Shown piece by piece: positions 46,844-57,295 of a DNA stretch of 64,000 nucleotides. The stretch spans positions 860,501 to 924,500 of the forward strand of contig WPIO01000132.1 of NCBI GenBank assembly GCA_009760855.2, written 5' to 3'. The number at the start of each line of letters is the position of its first letter. The stretch's first letter is position 1. The DNA is from Cristatella mucedo (lineage: Eukaryota; Bryozoa; Phylactolaemata; Cristatellidae). The notes below the pieces were generated by a model that saw only the letters and a program-made list of their open reading frames with translations, was not told the origin of the DNA and ran no database searches. The position numbers and the translations under genes are program-made.

Positions 46844-47110
46844 TTGGGAAGGCAGCGCACCGGGGGGGGGGTGGGGGTGGTTTTAGGGGGGGCCGGCATT
46901 TTGCTAACCAGCTCAGCTGGGCGGAGGGGGCGCCCCTGGAGGAGGGCAGGCCTTATGGGAGGCAGCGAGACACAGCACTGTTGGCTCCAGGCGGGCTTTA
47001 CCGAACACCTTAGCGCCTTGGATAGAAATAGATCTATTGCACTTACCATCCACGACACAATTTCTTATTCTGACGCAAGTGCACTCATGGTCACAACTCA
47101 TTCTGGTAGC

Positions 47111-47529
47111 ACAGGGGAGCTGGTCTGATTTTGTTATTACCCTCTCGAAAGAGGGTTTTCAAAAATTATTAAAGACTCATTAGAGTGTTCCTCACCACGG
47201 AAATCTTTAGTAAAAGGCGAAAGATTTATACGTGGACTTGATGAGAAACCAGAGTACCTGAAATTGGAAAGTTTTATTTATAAGTATCAAAAATGTTAGG
47301 TTTAATAAGCGTGTTTATTTACCGTGTCTGTGGCTTCACCCACATATCATCTATATTCAAAGTAGCCATCGACAAATAGCAAACAATATTCTGTAATATA
47401 TGTCTTTTTCATAATATAATTAAGCATGTTCATCTCAAAAAGATGTATTCAGAGATGCATTAAATCTCACACGTAAGATAATTCCCATTTTAACCAAGGG
47501 CGATAACTACAACTTCTATGTTTGGGGTG
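47111..47529. other. AT-rich flank, no gene
   Basis: The sharp change from GC-rich element to AT-rich DNA near 47110 marks its likely 5' side. The palindrome-like CCCTCTCGAAAGAGGG (about 47140-47156) lies just outside. Confidence 0.35.
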
Positions 47530-47612
47530 CATCGTAATAATATTAATAGTAACAATACATTAGTAGCGCTTTCAGAAAACCTAATATCTTTCTAAGCACT
47601 AATTATGCTTTT
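47530..47612 (-). mobile_element. Eroded LINE 3' stub
   Basis: Reverse of the conserved 3' end: AATACATTAGTAGCGCTTTC and CCTAATATCTTTCTAAGCAC. Confidence 0.5.
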
Positions 47613-47879
47613 TTAAAGCAGGGGTTGGTAAACGTTTCCGATTACTAGGTTATTTCAGAAGGCCGAGAAGGCACACTAGGCCAAAAGGAATTTGGAGTGG
47701 GCGTGGCCAGCCGAGCAAACAATGGGTAGCTACCGACGCACAGACGCCCGCGGCAATTATAGGGGGACATTTATCGTCCTCCCCAGTCAGACGCTTCTGT
47801 TTCATGTAAGCGCCCGACACCGTCTCTAAAAATAAATACGGGCTGCAGCTCGAGCTGCCGTGTGCAGGAACAAAGGGGA

Positions 47880-47975
47880 ACTGAACCGTAACAATTCAAT
47901 CAGTCCTGCGTAACGCCCACATGGTCTTTATGACTTTGTGGACTTACAGACGGAGATACATACATACATAGGCCG
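47880..47975 (+). mobile_element. LINE family A 3' end, short
   Basis: GCGTAACGCCCACATGGTC, then TTATGACTTTGTGGACTTAC and a CATA tail. About 90 bases, in plus orientation. Confidence 0.75.
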
Positions 47976-48117
47976 GACCCACCTGCATGCGCCGCGCCGG
48001 CCCTGGTTGAATTTTAGCGCAAACGAGAACTATTCGGCGGCTGGCAAAAACTCCTTTGTCCTGGAGCAGTGAGCAAGAGAGGAGCGCCAGTGCGGTTAGA
48101 GAGCAAGAGCTTAAGAG

Positions 48118-49842
48118 CAATGATCTGCTGCTGCCATGCATAACTAACATCATTAATACGTCATTAGCCTCAGGTCATGTCCCAGCACCTTTCAAAAAAG
48201 CTGTAGTCAGGCCTCTCCTCAAGAAAGCAACACTAGACCAAGAGAACTTGAGCAACTACCGCCCAGTCTCCCTTCTACCATTTCTATCAAAGACACTGGA
48301 ACGGGTCGTGGCAGACCAGCTAACGCATATATCGAAACCTCCCACCTTGCTAGTAAGTTCCAGTCCGGCTTTAGAGCTAATCATTCCACAGAGTCAGCAT
48401 TGCTTAGGGTATACAGCGACCTACTTTGGAATGCAGACATGGGTAGAGCGTCTCTGCTTGTTTTGCTCGATCTTTCGGCAGCTTTTGACACCATCGATCA
48501 CAAAGTTCTTCTAGAGCGCCTCTCATCTCGCCTGGGCATCACTGGCACTGCTCTGCAGTGGTTCAGGTCCTATCTCAGTGGGAGACTCCAGAGTGTTGAC
48601 GTGAATGGACAAAGATCATCTGACGTACCTCTGAAATATGGAGTACCTCAGGGCTCCGTGCTAGGTCCGGTTCTTTTCACGTTTTATACTCTCCCTCTTG
48701 CTGATGTGATTGCCAAGCACAATCTAGGCTTTCACTTCTATGCGGATGACACTCAGTTGTACCTTTGCTTTGATCCCTCCCAGCCTTCGAGCACCTCGAA
48801 TTCTCTAAGCTTCCTTGCTGCATGTATTGACGACATCCGCACATGGGTGGCAGCTAATTTTCTTAAATTAAATGATGATAAAACTAACTTACTAACTAAT
48901 TATGGGCAAACTAAGTGTGATTCAGAAATCGAAAAGGCTAACGCTCAAAATTGGCTCTGCCAGCATATCTCCTGTTGAATCTGCACGAAATCTAGGTATC
49001 ATGTTCCAAAGTGACCTTTCGTTGGACGACCACATCAGCTCCACAATCAAGTCTGCCTACTTTCAGCTTCATTATATTGCTAAAATTCGGGCTTGTTTAG
49101 ATAAGAATACCACATCTAAGTTGGTCCATGCATTCGTGACATCTCGTCTCGACTTCTGCAACTCACTGCTTACTGGCCTCCCAGCATGTGCGATCAGGCG
49201 ATTGCAGCTGGTGCAAAACTCTGCAGCTAGGCTTGTCTGTCGTGATCGTCGCAGTTGCCACATTACTCCACTTATCGCCGACCTGCATTGGCTACCAGTC
49301 AAGCAACGAATTGACTTCAAGGTTTTGTCGCTAACTTTTAGGTCACTTCATTCTTTGGCTCCAGCCTATCTCTCCGACATACTCCCCCATCAGGCCAATC
49401 ATCGTACCACCCGCTTTTCGGAATCCAACAGTCTACAAATACCTCGTACAAACCTCAAATCCTTTGGAGACCGTGCATTTAGTTCGAATGCTCCCAAAGC
49501 CTGGAACTCCCTCCCGACCTGCGTCAGAACATCCCCCGACCTGACCACATTTAAAAGGAACCTAAAAACACACCTATTTAGGACAGCATTTAGTGGGTCC
49601 CTGTGATTCGTCCTTGATGTGCTTATGCGCGCTGACACTGTGCATGCTGCCACTAACCACATTTGCATGCTGACCCTATGCATGTCACCCCTAACCATGT
49701 TATTCATTTATTTTGTTTTTCAAGCATGATTTTACTTACCATTTAATTACATTTCCCTTTGCAGCAAATGTAAAGCGCCTAGAAAGAGATTAAGTGCTCT
49801 GAGGGCACTTTATCAAATACATTATTATTATTATTATTATTA
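48118..49842 (+). mobile_element. LINE family B, young 5'-truncated copy
   Basis: It runs from the start of the reverse transcriptase ([20 protein letters not shown]) through [34 protein letters not shown] and LGFHFYADDTQLYLCF. The C-terminal region (DLHWLPVKQRIDFKVL; LKSFGDRAFSSNAPKAWNSL) follows, then the 3' UTR and an (ATT)n tail. Two lesions break the ORF: one near 48340-48400 and a 4-bp insertion at about 48893 (TTACTAACTAATTATGGG). The catalytic motifs are intact. It is nearly identical to the reversed copy at 52857-54085. Confidence 0.9.
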
Positions 49843-50199
49843 AGCCAGGAAGCTTTGGGACCAGCGGTGGCGATTCGGCCTTTAGAATTGGTCTGATACC
49901 CGCGCGAGTTGCTGAACAGGCACTGCTGGTGTCCATGTTTAGCAGCCTGCTTGCTAAGGGCGCTGTGTACGCAGCAGGAAATGAGTTGGCTTTCTATAAA
50001 CATACGACGCCGTAGTAGCTACTTTTGACATTGGCTGGCTCGGCCATAACTCTGTCCAAAAAGAATCGCCTGGAACCTATTCGGCATTCAAGCTGTGCAG
50101 GGGTACCCTTCCAGTGGCCTAGTGACGGTATTAATTCCTTACCGTAATGGGCCACGGTGACTGGCCCAATACCACCAAGCTCTTGCCCCATTGTCTCAG
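49843..50199 (-). other. Unassigned; minus ORF 49994-50191
   Basis: The minus frame reads MGQELGGIGPVTVAHYGKEL and ends before 49994. It looks like coding debris of an LTR element but I cannot place it. Confidence 0.2.
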
Positions 50200-50935
50200 C
50201 TAGGCATTTAACAGTCGAGCGACGCTCGCTCTTGGTCTTTTTGTTCGGCTCCTCTCTTCGGCTTCACTTCGACGCCGTCGGACTCGTTTCTCTGAAAGCG
50301 AGGGAGGAGGGCGGGCTGTTCGCCAACTATTTGCGGGACAGGACGAGACAGCTCTAGGAGGATTCGGTGGACTCCACCGAATACGGTCGTATCACGCCCA
50401 AGCTAGCATTTTGTATTTCTTTTGTGTTTTTGTGTGTGCGCGCTCGCACGTAGTCTCGATAAGGATTTGCCGGTGCGAGCTAGACGTGGTTGGTGTGGTG
50501 GGTGAGATATTCCGGTTCGGGCTCCTTCGTCTATTTGGGCCTTTCCCCCTAGAGACGCAGGTAGCCTAAGTGTGGAGACGTGTTTCCTCCGCAAGAGTGC
50601 TTGGTGTAGTGCGTATGGTATTCCTGCCGTTAAGGTGGAAGTAGAGCCCTAGTTCTCCAGTCAGGGTCTAGGCTCCGGTTCGGGCTCCTCGTCTTATTTA
50701 GGTCGTTCCCCACAATAGACACAATAGCACAATAGCACAATAGGTAGCCTAAGTGCGGGGACGTATTCCCTTCGCAAGAGTGCTTGTGCTGTTGAGAGCG
50801 TGCGAGGAGTGTGGAGATCAAACTGAGCTAGACGCGCAGCGACTTCGTGCGCTTACGAATAAAGCTCAGTAAAGTCCCCGATTTGTGTGTCTCGCTTTCC
50901 AATTCACGCCGCGGACTCACGACCCCCTTTAGTAA
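50200..50935 (+). mobile_element. LTR-like region with internal duplication
   Basis: The poly(A) signal AATAAA at about 50859 is followed some 70 bases later by a GC-rich stretch resembling a U5 end. Two tandem units, about 50505-50615 and 50672-50795, share CCGGTTCGGGCTCC, GTAGCCTAAGTG and CGCAAGAGTGCTTG. No ORF. Ends not fixed. Confidence 0.4.
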
Positions 50936-51514
50936 CGGTGAGTAGGTCAGCGCCAGGAACGCTTCTTTCGAGGGAGCGTAGACGCGCACCGAACGGCATT
51001 AGGCGCTAGGTTACGCCGCTAGGTAAGCGGCATGTTAAGCCTACTCCGCCGAGCCTTTGGCGGTACACAACAATAAATAACTAGAGGGGTGTTAAGACGG
51101 ACTGGAGTAATAGCTAGGCCGTTTCTGGCCCAATGGTCGGAGTTTTCCGACCTCTGCTGTAAAGGGAGCAGGTGGTGACCTTGGTATGGGGCCCGTTTTC
51201 GGAACTTCACGGCCGTGCTACGGCAATCGTACGTTACCCAGCTGTCGGTGACTGTGCCGCCAAGTGTGAATTCTCAGTCGCTGGTTATTCTGTAGCACCT
51301 AGCGGCGGCACCCGGTAGGGGGGCCTTCGGTGAGCCACGGCGGTGCGAAAGTGTAGTGAGACAGCGGGGCGTGGCCCTACTGCCCGTCGCTGCTTTGCCG
51401 CAGCATCTGCAGCAAAGCAGCGACGGGTTCGGCCTCGCCCACCTTGCCAGCTTTATTTACGTCGAGCGTCAGCTCAACCCAAGCCGACTGGGCCATTGTA
51501 AATGTGAGTAATGA
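50936..51514. other. GC-rich non-coding sequence with hairpin
   Basis: No ORF with recognised content. It may be the internal leader of the LTR-like element to its left. It contains the perfect inverted repeat at 51383-51427. Confidence 0.25.
51383..51427. repeat. Perfect 16-bp inverted repeat
   Basis: The arms CCCGTCGCTGCTTTGC (51383-51398) and GCAAAGCAGCGACGGG (51412-51427) surround a 13-base loop. This would form a strong stem in RNA or single-stranded DNA. Confidence 0.85.
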
Positions 51515-52856
51515 ATAGATTTTATGAGAAACATGATCGAATCATTAGTGATAACGTGCGAATTGCAAACAAGTAAATATGATTAGTGGAAACATGTACA
51601 ATGTATGCATGCACAGGCTCACAAAGGACAAATGACGACGATTCACCAAATGCTGCGAGAAACTGGTGCTTTTTTAGATTTCGTCAAGCGAATGGGTTGT
51701 CGTGACGTCAGTCGGGCATGAGTTCCAGGCTTTGGGTGCATACGAACTAAACGCATGGCCTCCAAAGGATTTCACGTTCGTTCGAGGCTAAGCGATTTGA
51801 GTTAGAAGAGCAGCCGATACGATACCTAGCATGGTGGGGGATAGTTCTGATAATTAGGCTGGTTCGCGAGAATGAAGGGACCTACAAGTAACAGACAAAT
51901 CCGTGAAGTCTATACGTAACTTGATTGGGAGCCAGTGCAAGTCGGTGAGAAATGGTGCAATAACTGCGATGCTCACGACATACAAGCCTGGCATAAGAGC
52001 TTTGCACCAACTGCAAGTGCGAGATTGCACCTGCCGGAAGACCAGCAAGCAGTGAGTTGCAGAAGCCCAGGCGGGACGTCACAAATGCATGAACCAATAT
52101 GGATGACGTATCCCTGTCTTAGCAAACTCGAAAAGAATTGTAGCAATGTTATGCAGTTGAAAGTAGGCAGACTTTACTGCAGAGCTGATGTTGTCGTCTA
52201 GTGCAAGGTCACAGGTCTAATGAGGTTAATTTAGAACAGGAAACCTAGATGTAATGTAATGTAATGTATCTCCGTCAGTAACTCCACAAAGTCATAAAGA
52301 CCATGTGGGTGTTACGCAGGAGAGTTTTGTATAGCACACTCACAGCCTAAGCGGCTTTCGGTACGCATTCGGTAGCCAACAGACTTCGTCTCACGAAACA
52401 AAGAGAAAGTGGGAAGCATAGCAGAGTTAGGAGAGCAGTTGAGGTAGTGAGTAGCATAGAAGTAGCAGTTCAGGACCGCTAAAAAGGATGTGCCATAGTC
52501 GGCAGTTGGAGAGTAGATGTCGTTGTGTAAGAATTGTGGAAGCGAGTTCCACAGTCTAGGACCTGCAGAGCTAAAGCTTCTGTCGCCAACTGTCTCTAAG
52601 ATTTCGTGCAGATGATACAGGAGATATGCTGGCAGAGCCGAATGTGAGTGTTGAGATTTCCATTTTCCAAGTCATACTTGGCTTTCCCATAACTAGTAAG
52701 TTGGTTTTGTCATCATTTAATTTGAAGAAGCTTGCTGCCATCCATGTTCGGATGTCAGCAATAAAATACATGTAGCAAGGGAGTTCAGGGAGTTTGACGT
52801 GATGGAGGGCTGGGATGGATGAAAGCACAGGTGCAGCTGCGTGTCATCTGCATAGA
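51515..52856 (-). mobile_element. Old LINE family B copy, split by LINE A
   Basis: Minus-strand remnants of the C-terminal region (51515-52248) and the catalytic/thumb region (52602-52856). The joined frame ends at the zone equivalent to YADDTQLHLCF. LINE A 3' sequence separates them. GAT flanks both sides of that insert. Confidence 0.7.
52249..52601 (-). mobile_element. LINE family A 3' fragment nested in LINE B
   Basis: Starts with a short (ATGTA)n-type tail, then ATCTCCGTCAGTAACTCCAC and the family A 3' UTR up to the CTTCTGTCGCCAACTGTC zone. Confidence 0.82.
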
Positions 52857-54085
52857 AGTTCTTTTTAAATGTGGTCAGGTCAGGGGATGTTCTGACGCAG
52901 ATCGGGAGGAAGTTCCAGGCTTTGGGAGCATACGAACAAAATGCACGGTTTCCAAAGGATTTGAGGTTTGTACGAGGTATTGGTAAACTGTTGGATTCCG
53001 AAAAGCGGGTGGTACGATGATTGGCCTGATGGGGGAGTATGTCGGAGAGATAGGCTGGAGCCAAAGAATGAAGTGACCTAAAAGTTAGCGACAAAACCTT
53101 GAAGTCAATCCGTTGCTTGACTGGTAGCCAGTGCAGGTCGGCGATAAGTGGAGTAATGTGGCAACTGCGACGCTCACGACAGACAAGCCTAGCTGCAGAG
53201 TTTTGCACCAGCTGCAATCGCCTGATCGCACATGCTGGGAGGCCAGTAAGCAGTGAGTTGCAGAAGCCGAGACGGGATGTCACGAATGCATGGACCAATT
53301 TGGACGTGGTATCCTTATCTAAACAAGCCCAAATTTGAGCAATGTTATGAAGCTGAAAATAGGCAGATTTGACTGTGGAGCTGATGTGGTCGTCTAACGA
53401 GAGGTCACTTTGGAGCATGACACCTAGATTTCGAGCTGATTCAACAGAAGATATGCTGGCAGAGCCAATTTTGAGCGTTAGCCTTTTCGATTTCTGAATC
53501 ACACTTAGTTTGCCCATAATTAGTTAGTAAGTTAGTTTTATCATCATTTAATTTAAGAAAATTAGCTGCCACCCATGTGCGGATGTCGTCAATACATGCA
53601 GCAAGGAAGCTTAGAGAATTCGAGGTGCTCGAAGGCTGGGAGGGATCAAAGCAAAGGTACAACTGAGTGTCATCCGCATAGAAGTGAAAGCCTAGATTGT
53701 GCTTGGCAATCACATCAGCAAGAGGGAGAGTATAAAACGTGAAAAGAACCGGACCTAGCACGGAGCCCTGAGGTACTCCATATTTCAGAGGTACTTCAGA
53801 TGATCTTTGTCCATTCACGTCAACACTCTGGAGTCTCCCACTGAGATAGGACCTGAACCACTGCAGAGCAGTGCCAGTGATGCCCAGGCGAGATGAGAGG
53901 CGCTCTAGAAGAACTTTGTGATCGATGGTGTCAAAAGCTGCCGAAAGATCGAGCAAAACAAGCAGAGACGCTCTACCCATGTCTGCATTCCAAAGTAGGT
54001 CGCTGTATACCCTAAGCAATGCTGACTCTGTGGAATGATTAGCTCTAAAGCCGGACTGGAACTTACTAGCCAGGGTGTGAGGCTT
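52857..54085 (-). mobile_element. LINE family B, young copy without 3' UTR
   Basis: Minus-strand reverse transcriptase from just before [19 protein letters not shown] to DLTTFKKN. It is nearly identical to the 48.1-49.8 kb copy and has the same 4-bp frame break at about 53513. It lacks the 3' UTR and tail and is fused directly to the older LINE at 52856/52857. It therefore did not arrive here by simple target-primed insertion. Confidence 0.85.
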
Positions 54086-54272
54086 CGACGATGTACACCT
54101 ACGCTAGCCGCTAGCCGAGATGCAAGCGTCGAGGATCGAAGGACGACGTCAACAACGTGCTTGTTGCTTGTCGGCCGGGAGAGCGAGCCTCCAGAGCGAG
54201 CGATGCGTTTCTGGCCTATTTTTCTGTCCGGACATGGAGGCCGCTATATCCCCGCTTGCAACAGCAGCTGCC
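54086..54272. repeat. GC-rich dispersed repeat
   Basis: Matches 26578-26720 in order: GCTAGCCG(C)GATGC, a GAGCG...GCGTTT block, TGGCC/CTTATTTxTG, a GTCCGGAC/GGCCGGAC block and CGCTATATCCC/CGCCATATCCC. No ORF is conserved between the two. Confidence 0.45.
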
Positions 54273-54273
54273 A

Positions 54274-54389
<116 letters not shown>

Positions 54390-54411
54390 TATGCTATACT
54401 ATACCCCACTT

Positions 54412-54745
54412 CTGTTCAAGCTCTACTGGCTCCTCACCAGGCCTCAAATCTAGTCACCCACGTCCTCAGTCTAGCTTACAGGTCTCTAAATTTGCTCACG
54501 CTAGCATATCTATCCGACCTCCTCGCACTTCCAGTGTGCTATTACACGACCTCAGCATCCAGTTAGCGTGCCATTCCTCTCACTAAATAGAAATTTTCTG
54601 GCGATCGAACCTTCAGCTGGTATCCACCGGAAGTATCGAATTCGCTTCTGGCTACGTTAACTGACTGCGATGACATTGCGTTATCCAAGTTGCAGCTAAA
54701 GATGCATCAGTTCCGGTCAGCTTTCCCTTATCCCCAGTGAACTTC
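54412..54745 (+). mobile_element. Eroded LINE reverse-transcriptase C-terminus
   Basis: Across frames it resembles the LHWLPV ... LTYRSL ... AYLSDLL order of the LINE C-terminal region, but differs clearly from families A and B in this window. Confidence 0.4.
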
Positions 54746-54933
54746 GCTTTGTTGCTCGCGTATGTAATTGCTTTTTTTTTGTTCCGGTGTGCGAACCTGT
54801 GCACGATTCAGGGCATCTTACTCGCCAGACGTCTTACTAACCGGTAGTCATGAGCGTCATCACGTTTGCTTCATCGTGCTGGTCTAAGCACCGTAGTTGT
54901 TTTCGTCTTTTGCATGCTTGATAAAATATATAT

Positions 54934-55070
54934 AAATGCAATTCATTTGTAAAGCATCCTAAGAGAACTTAATCTCTATTCAGGCGCTTCACATAGACCA
55001 CGGGGCTCGAACCCGTGACCTCGGCCAGACCTTGGTCGCGGCGAGCACCTTAGCCACCAGGCCAAAGCAG
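54934..55070 (-). repeat. SINE type 1
   Basis: Well-preserved reverse copy: tail CCTAAGAGAACTTAATCTC, B-box region GGGGCTCGAACCCGTGACC and A-box region CCTTAGCCACCAGGCCAAA. Confidence 0.75.
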
Positions 55071-55104
55071 ATACCTAGTATGTCAACAGTAACCCTTTAG
55101 TACT

Positions 55105-55178
55105 CATCGGCTTGCAGCGAGTTGTAAAGCGCCTGAGCAGACATTAAGCTCTCCTAGGGCGCTGTGCAGACGAACTGT
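55105..55178 (+). repeat. SINE or LINE 3' tail stub
   Basis: TTGTAAAGCGCCTGAGCAGAC and CTCTCCTAGGGCGCTGTGCA: the shared tail only, without a head. Confidence 0.5.
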
Positions 55179-55194
55179 CTTTAGTAGCCCTAAA

Positions 55195-55606
55195 TTTATG
55201 AACAACATTTAAAACATGTTTTTATTGAAAAATATGATTATTGAATATATAGCTCATTTAGTATTAAAATAATTTTGCTTTAATCATCGCATTTAGCAAG
55301 AAACTCGTCATCAGTATCCCTGCTGACATCTTCATAGTCTTTTACAGCATTTTAAATGTCTGCATCGTCAGTTTCCTCACATATTTATCATCTTCAATTC
55401 CATCCAGCATGTTCGAAATTTGCAATTTTAGGTTTTATGACCACCCAAAGTCAAGTATAGTGTAAACTAATTAATCCCATATGAACGAGTTGAGCAGTCT
55501 AGATAGGTAGGCCAATAGTTTTTTTAATTTTGACATTATTTGACTTGCAGTTTATAAGTCGCAGGTTTATTTTTTCAAAACAAAATTGAAAAACAGTGCG
55601 ACTTAT
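55195..55606 (-). mobile_element. Possible Tigger/pogo-like DNA transposon relic
   Basis: AT-rich sequence containing a repeated TGCGACTTATA motif (about 55557 and 55598), as seen at the ends of some Tc1/pogo elements. A broken acidic reading on the minus strand (DYEDVSRDTDDEFLAKCDD) is reminiscent of transposase C-termini. Weak evidence. Confidence 0.3.
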
Positions 55607-55619
55607 ATTCATAAACATT

Positions 55620-56091
55620 CGTTACTTGTTTCCGGATACGCACCCCGGCGACCCTGGACTTTTCTCACTCTTGCTTTCACTTTCACAGCGAAAAAGAGAC
55701 TCGGCGGTCCGAGGTCTCTCAGGAGCCGGTCGCATCGTCACTACAGTGAGAATCTTGTTCGAAGAATCGTCGCTCGCTCGCGCGAGAAACTGGCGCTGCG
55801 TTGCTCCGCCGCTCGTCCTTCCGCTCGCCTCGCTCTCGAGTCGCATCGGAGCGACCGCGCAGCTCGCCGAGGCTTGCTCTAGGAAGTCGATGACCGATCG
55901 CCTTTCGGGCTGCGAGAAAAAACGAGGAGCGGGCGTGGGCGGGCCTGAGCCCGAGCCATCACCGCCGCCGCAGCGAATGCCGCCGTAGCGATCGTATCGC
56001 TGCGGCCTTCCCGACCGCCGCCTTCCAGTGAGGAGCGCCGTCGTCCGGTCACGGTAGCGGAAACGCGTTCACCGCGGCTTTCCCGCCGCCT
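55620..56091. other. GC-rich, CpG-dense block
   Basis: No recognisable coding content. Its right end (about 56026-56090) is repeated at about 57297-57370 on the other side of the LINE A insertion. Confidence 0.35.
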
Positions 56092-57295
56092 TAATGTAAA
56101 GTACTGCATCTCCGTCTGCAACTCCACGAAGCCGTACAGACTACGTGGGTGTTACGCAGGAGAGTTTTGTATAGCGCACTCACAGCCTAAGCGGCTTTCG
56201 GTACGCATTCGGTAGCCAACAGACTTCGTCTCACGCAACAAAGAGAAAGTGGGAAGCATAGAAGAGTCAGGAGAGCAGTTGAGGTAGTGAGTGGCATGGA
56301 AGTAGCAGCTCAGAACGGCTGGTAAAGATGTGCCACAGTCGGCAGTAGGAGAGTAGTTGTCGTTACGTAAGAATCGTGGAAGTGAGCTCCACAGTCTAGA
56401 ACCTGCAGAGCAAAAGCTTCTGTCGCCAACTGTTTTTAAGCGGAAGAATGGAGCAGCTAATTTGTTGTCCATGCAGAACCCGTGGGCACGAGGAGGCTGA
56501 AACTGGTGTAGCAGTTCAGTTGGGTATGAAGGAGCCAAGCCGTGGCAGGCCTTGTGAATCACAATGAGATTTTTTATTCTGTATCTGTCGATCGACCGGG
56601 AGTCATCGAAGCTTCACCAGCGAAAGGAGACACATGGCCTCGGACCTCTGAGATTTGCCTTGCAACCGTACTAATCACTAGCTGCAGAGGCCTTGTGGCT
56701 TTTTTCGGTAGCCCAGCCAAAAGGGAATTACAAAAATCTGGCCGAGACCGAACTAAAGAGCTAGTTACATTTTTTGCAAGCCATTGGGGAAGACAGCTCT
56801 GGATAGGGATTGGACGTGATGGCTAGCTACAGAAGCAGCCTTCTAAACGAAGCTTTTAAAATTTAGGCAGCTGTCAAAGACGACGCCTAAATTCCGAGCA
56901 CATGATGATAGGCGCACAACAGCATCACTTGTTAGAAGGGCAAAGTCGTTTAGTTAGTCCAGCCACAAGCTTAGGGTGTCCTATGACCAGCAGTTTGGTT
57001 TAATTGCTGTTTAGTGTCAACAAAAAAATTCCCGACATCCGCGATCGAGTGTCGGCAAGTCAAGCAGTCAGTTCATAAGGTGCTGTAGCAGATTCCGACG
57101 GTTTAAATGACAAATACAGCTGCGTATCGTCAGCACAAAAGCGATATCCTATTCCATGGACCTGAATTTTAATTTCTTTAGAGGTTGAGTATAAATGGAG
57201 AACAGTAACGGACCGAAGGCGGACCCTTGAAAGAGTTTGCACGTGACCTGTCTGGTGGATAAGACTTGACGCCCCCTCCCAACACGACACGGATT
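56092..57295 (-). mobile_element. LINE family A, 5'-truncated copy
   Basis: 3' UTR from about 56096, C-terminal region (56152-56562: MIHKACHGLAPSYPTELLHQ), then reverse-transcriptase remnants up to the VSCGG-equivalent zone (CACGACACGGATT at 57283-57295). Many frame breaks. It interrupts the CpG-rich region. Confidence 0.82.

Larger units (their letters stand above)
42185..47110 (-). mobile_element. R2/NeSL-group non-LTR retrotransposon with gag-like ORF1
   Basis: A GC-rich block about 4.9 kb long with two coding regions on the minus strand. ORF1 (46843-45920) has retroviral-type zinc knuckles. ORF2 (about 45537-42532) has a reverse transcriptase, a CCHC knuckle and a restriction-like endonuclease. 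The 3' UTR (about 42531-42185) has repeated CCCCTAGCGGG-like units. AT-rich unrelated DNA begins near 47110. Only homopolymer-associated frame changes disturb the ORFs, so it is much younger than its left neighbour. The exact 5' and 3' ends and the target site are not determined. Confidence 0.75.

Noticed and set aside
47622-47900. Second hAT MITE beginning CAGGGGTTGGTAAAC
   Set aside because: Only one end looks right; no matching reverse end or 8-bp duplication was found.
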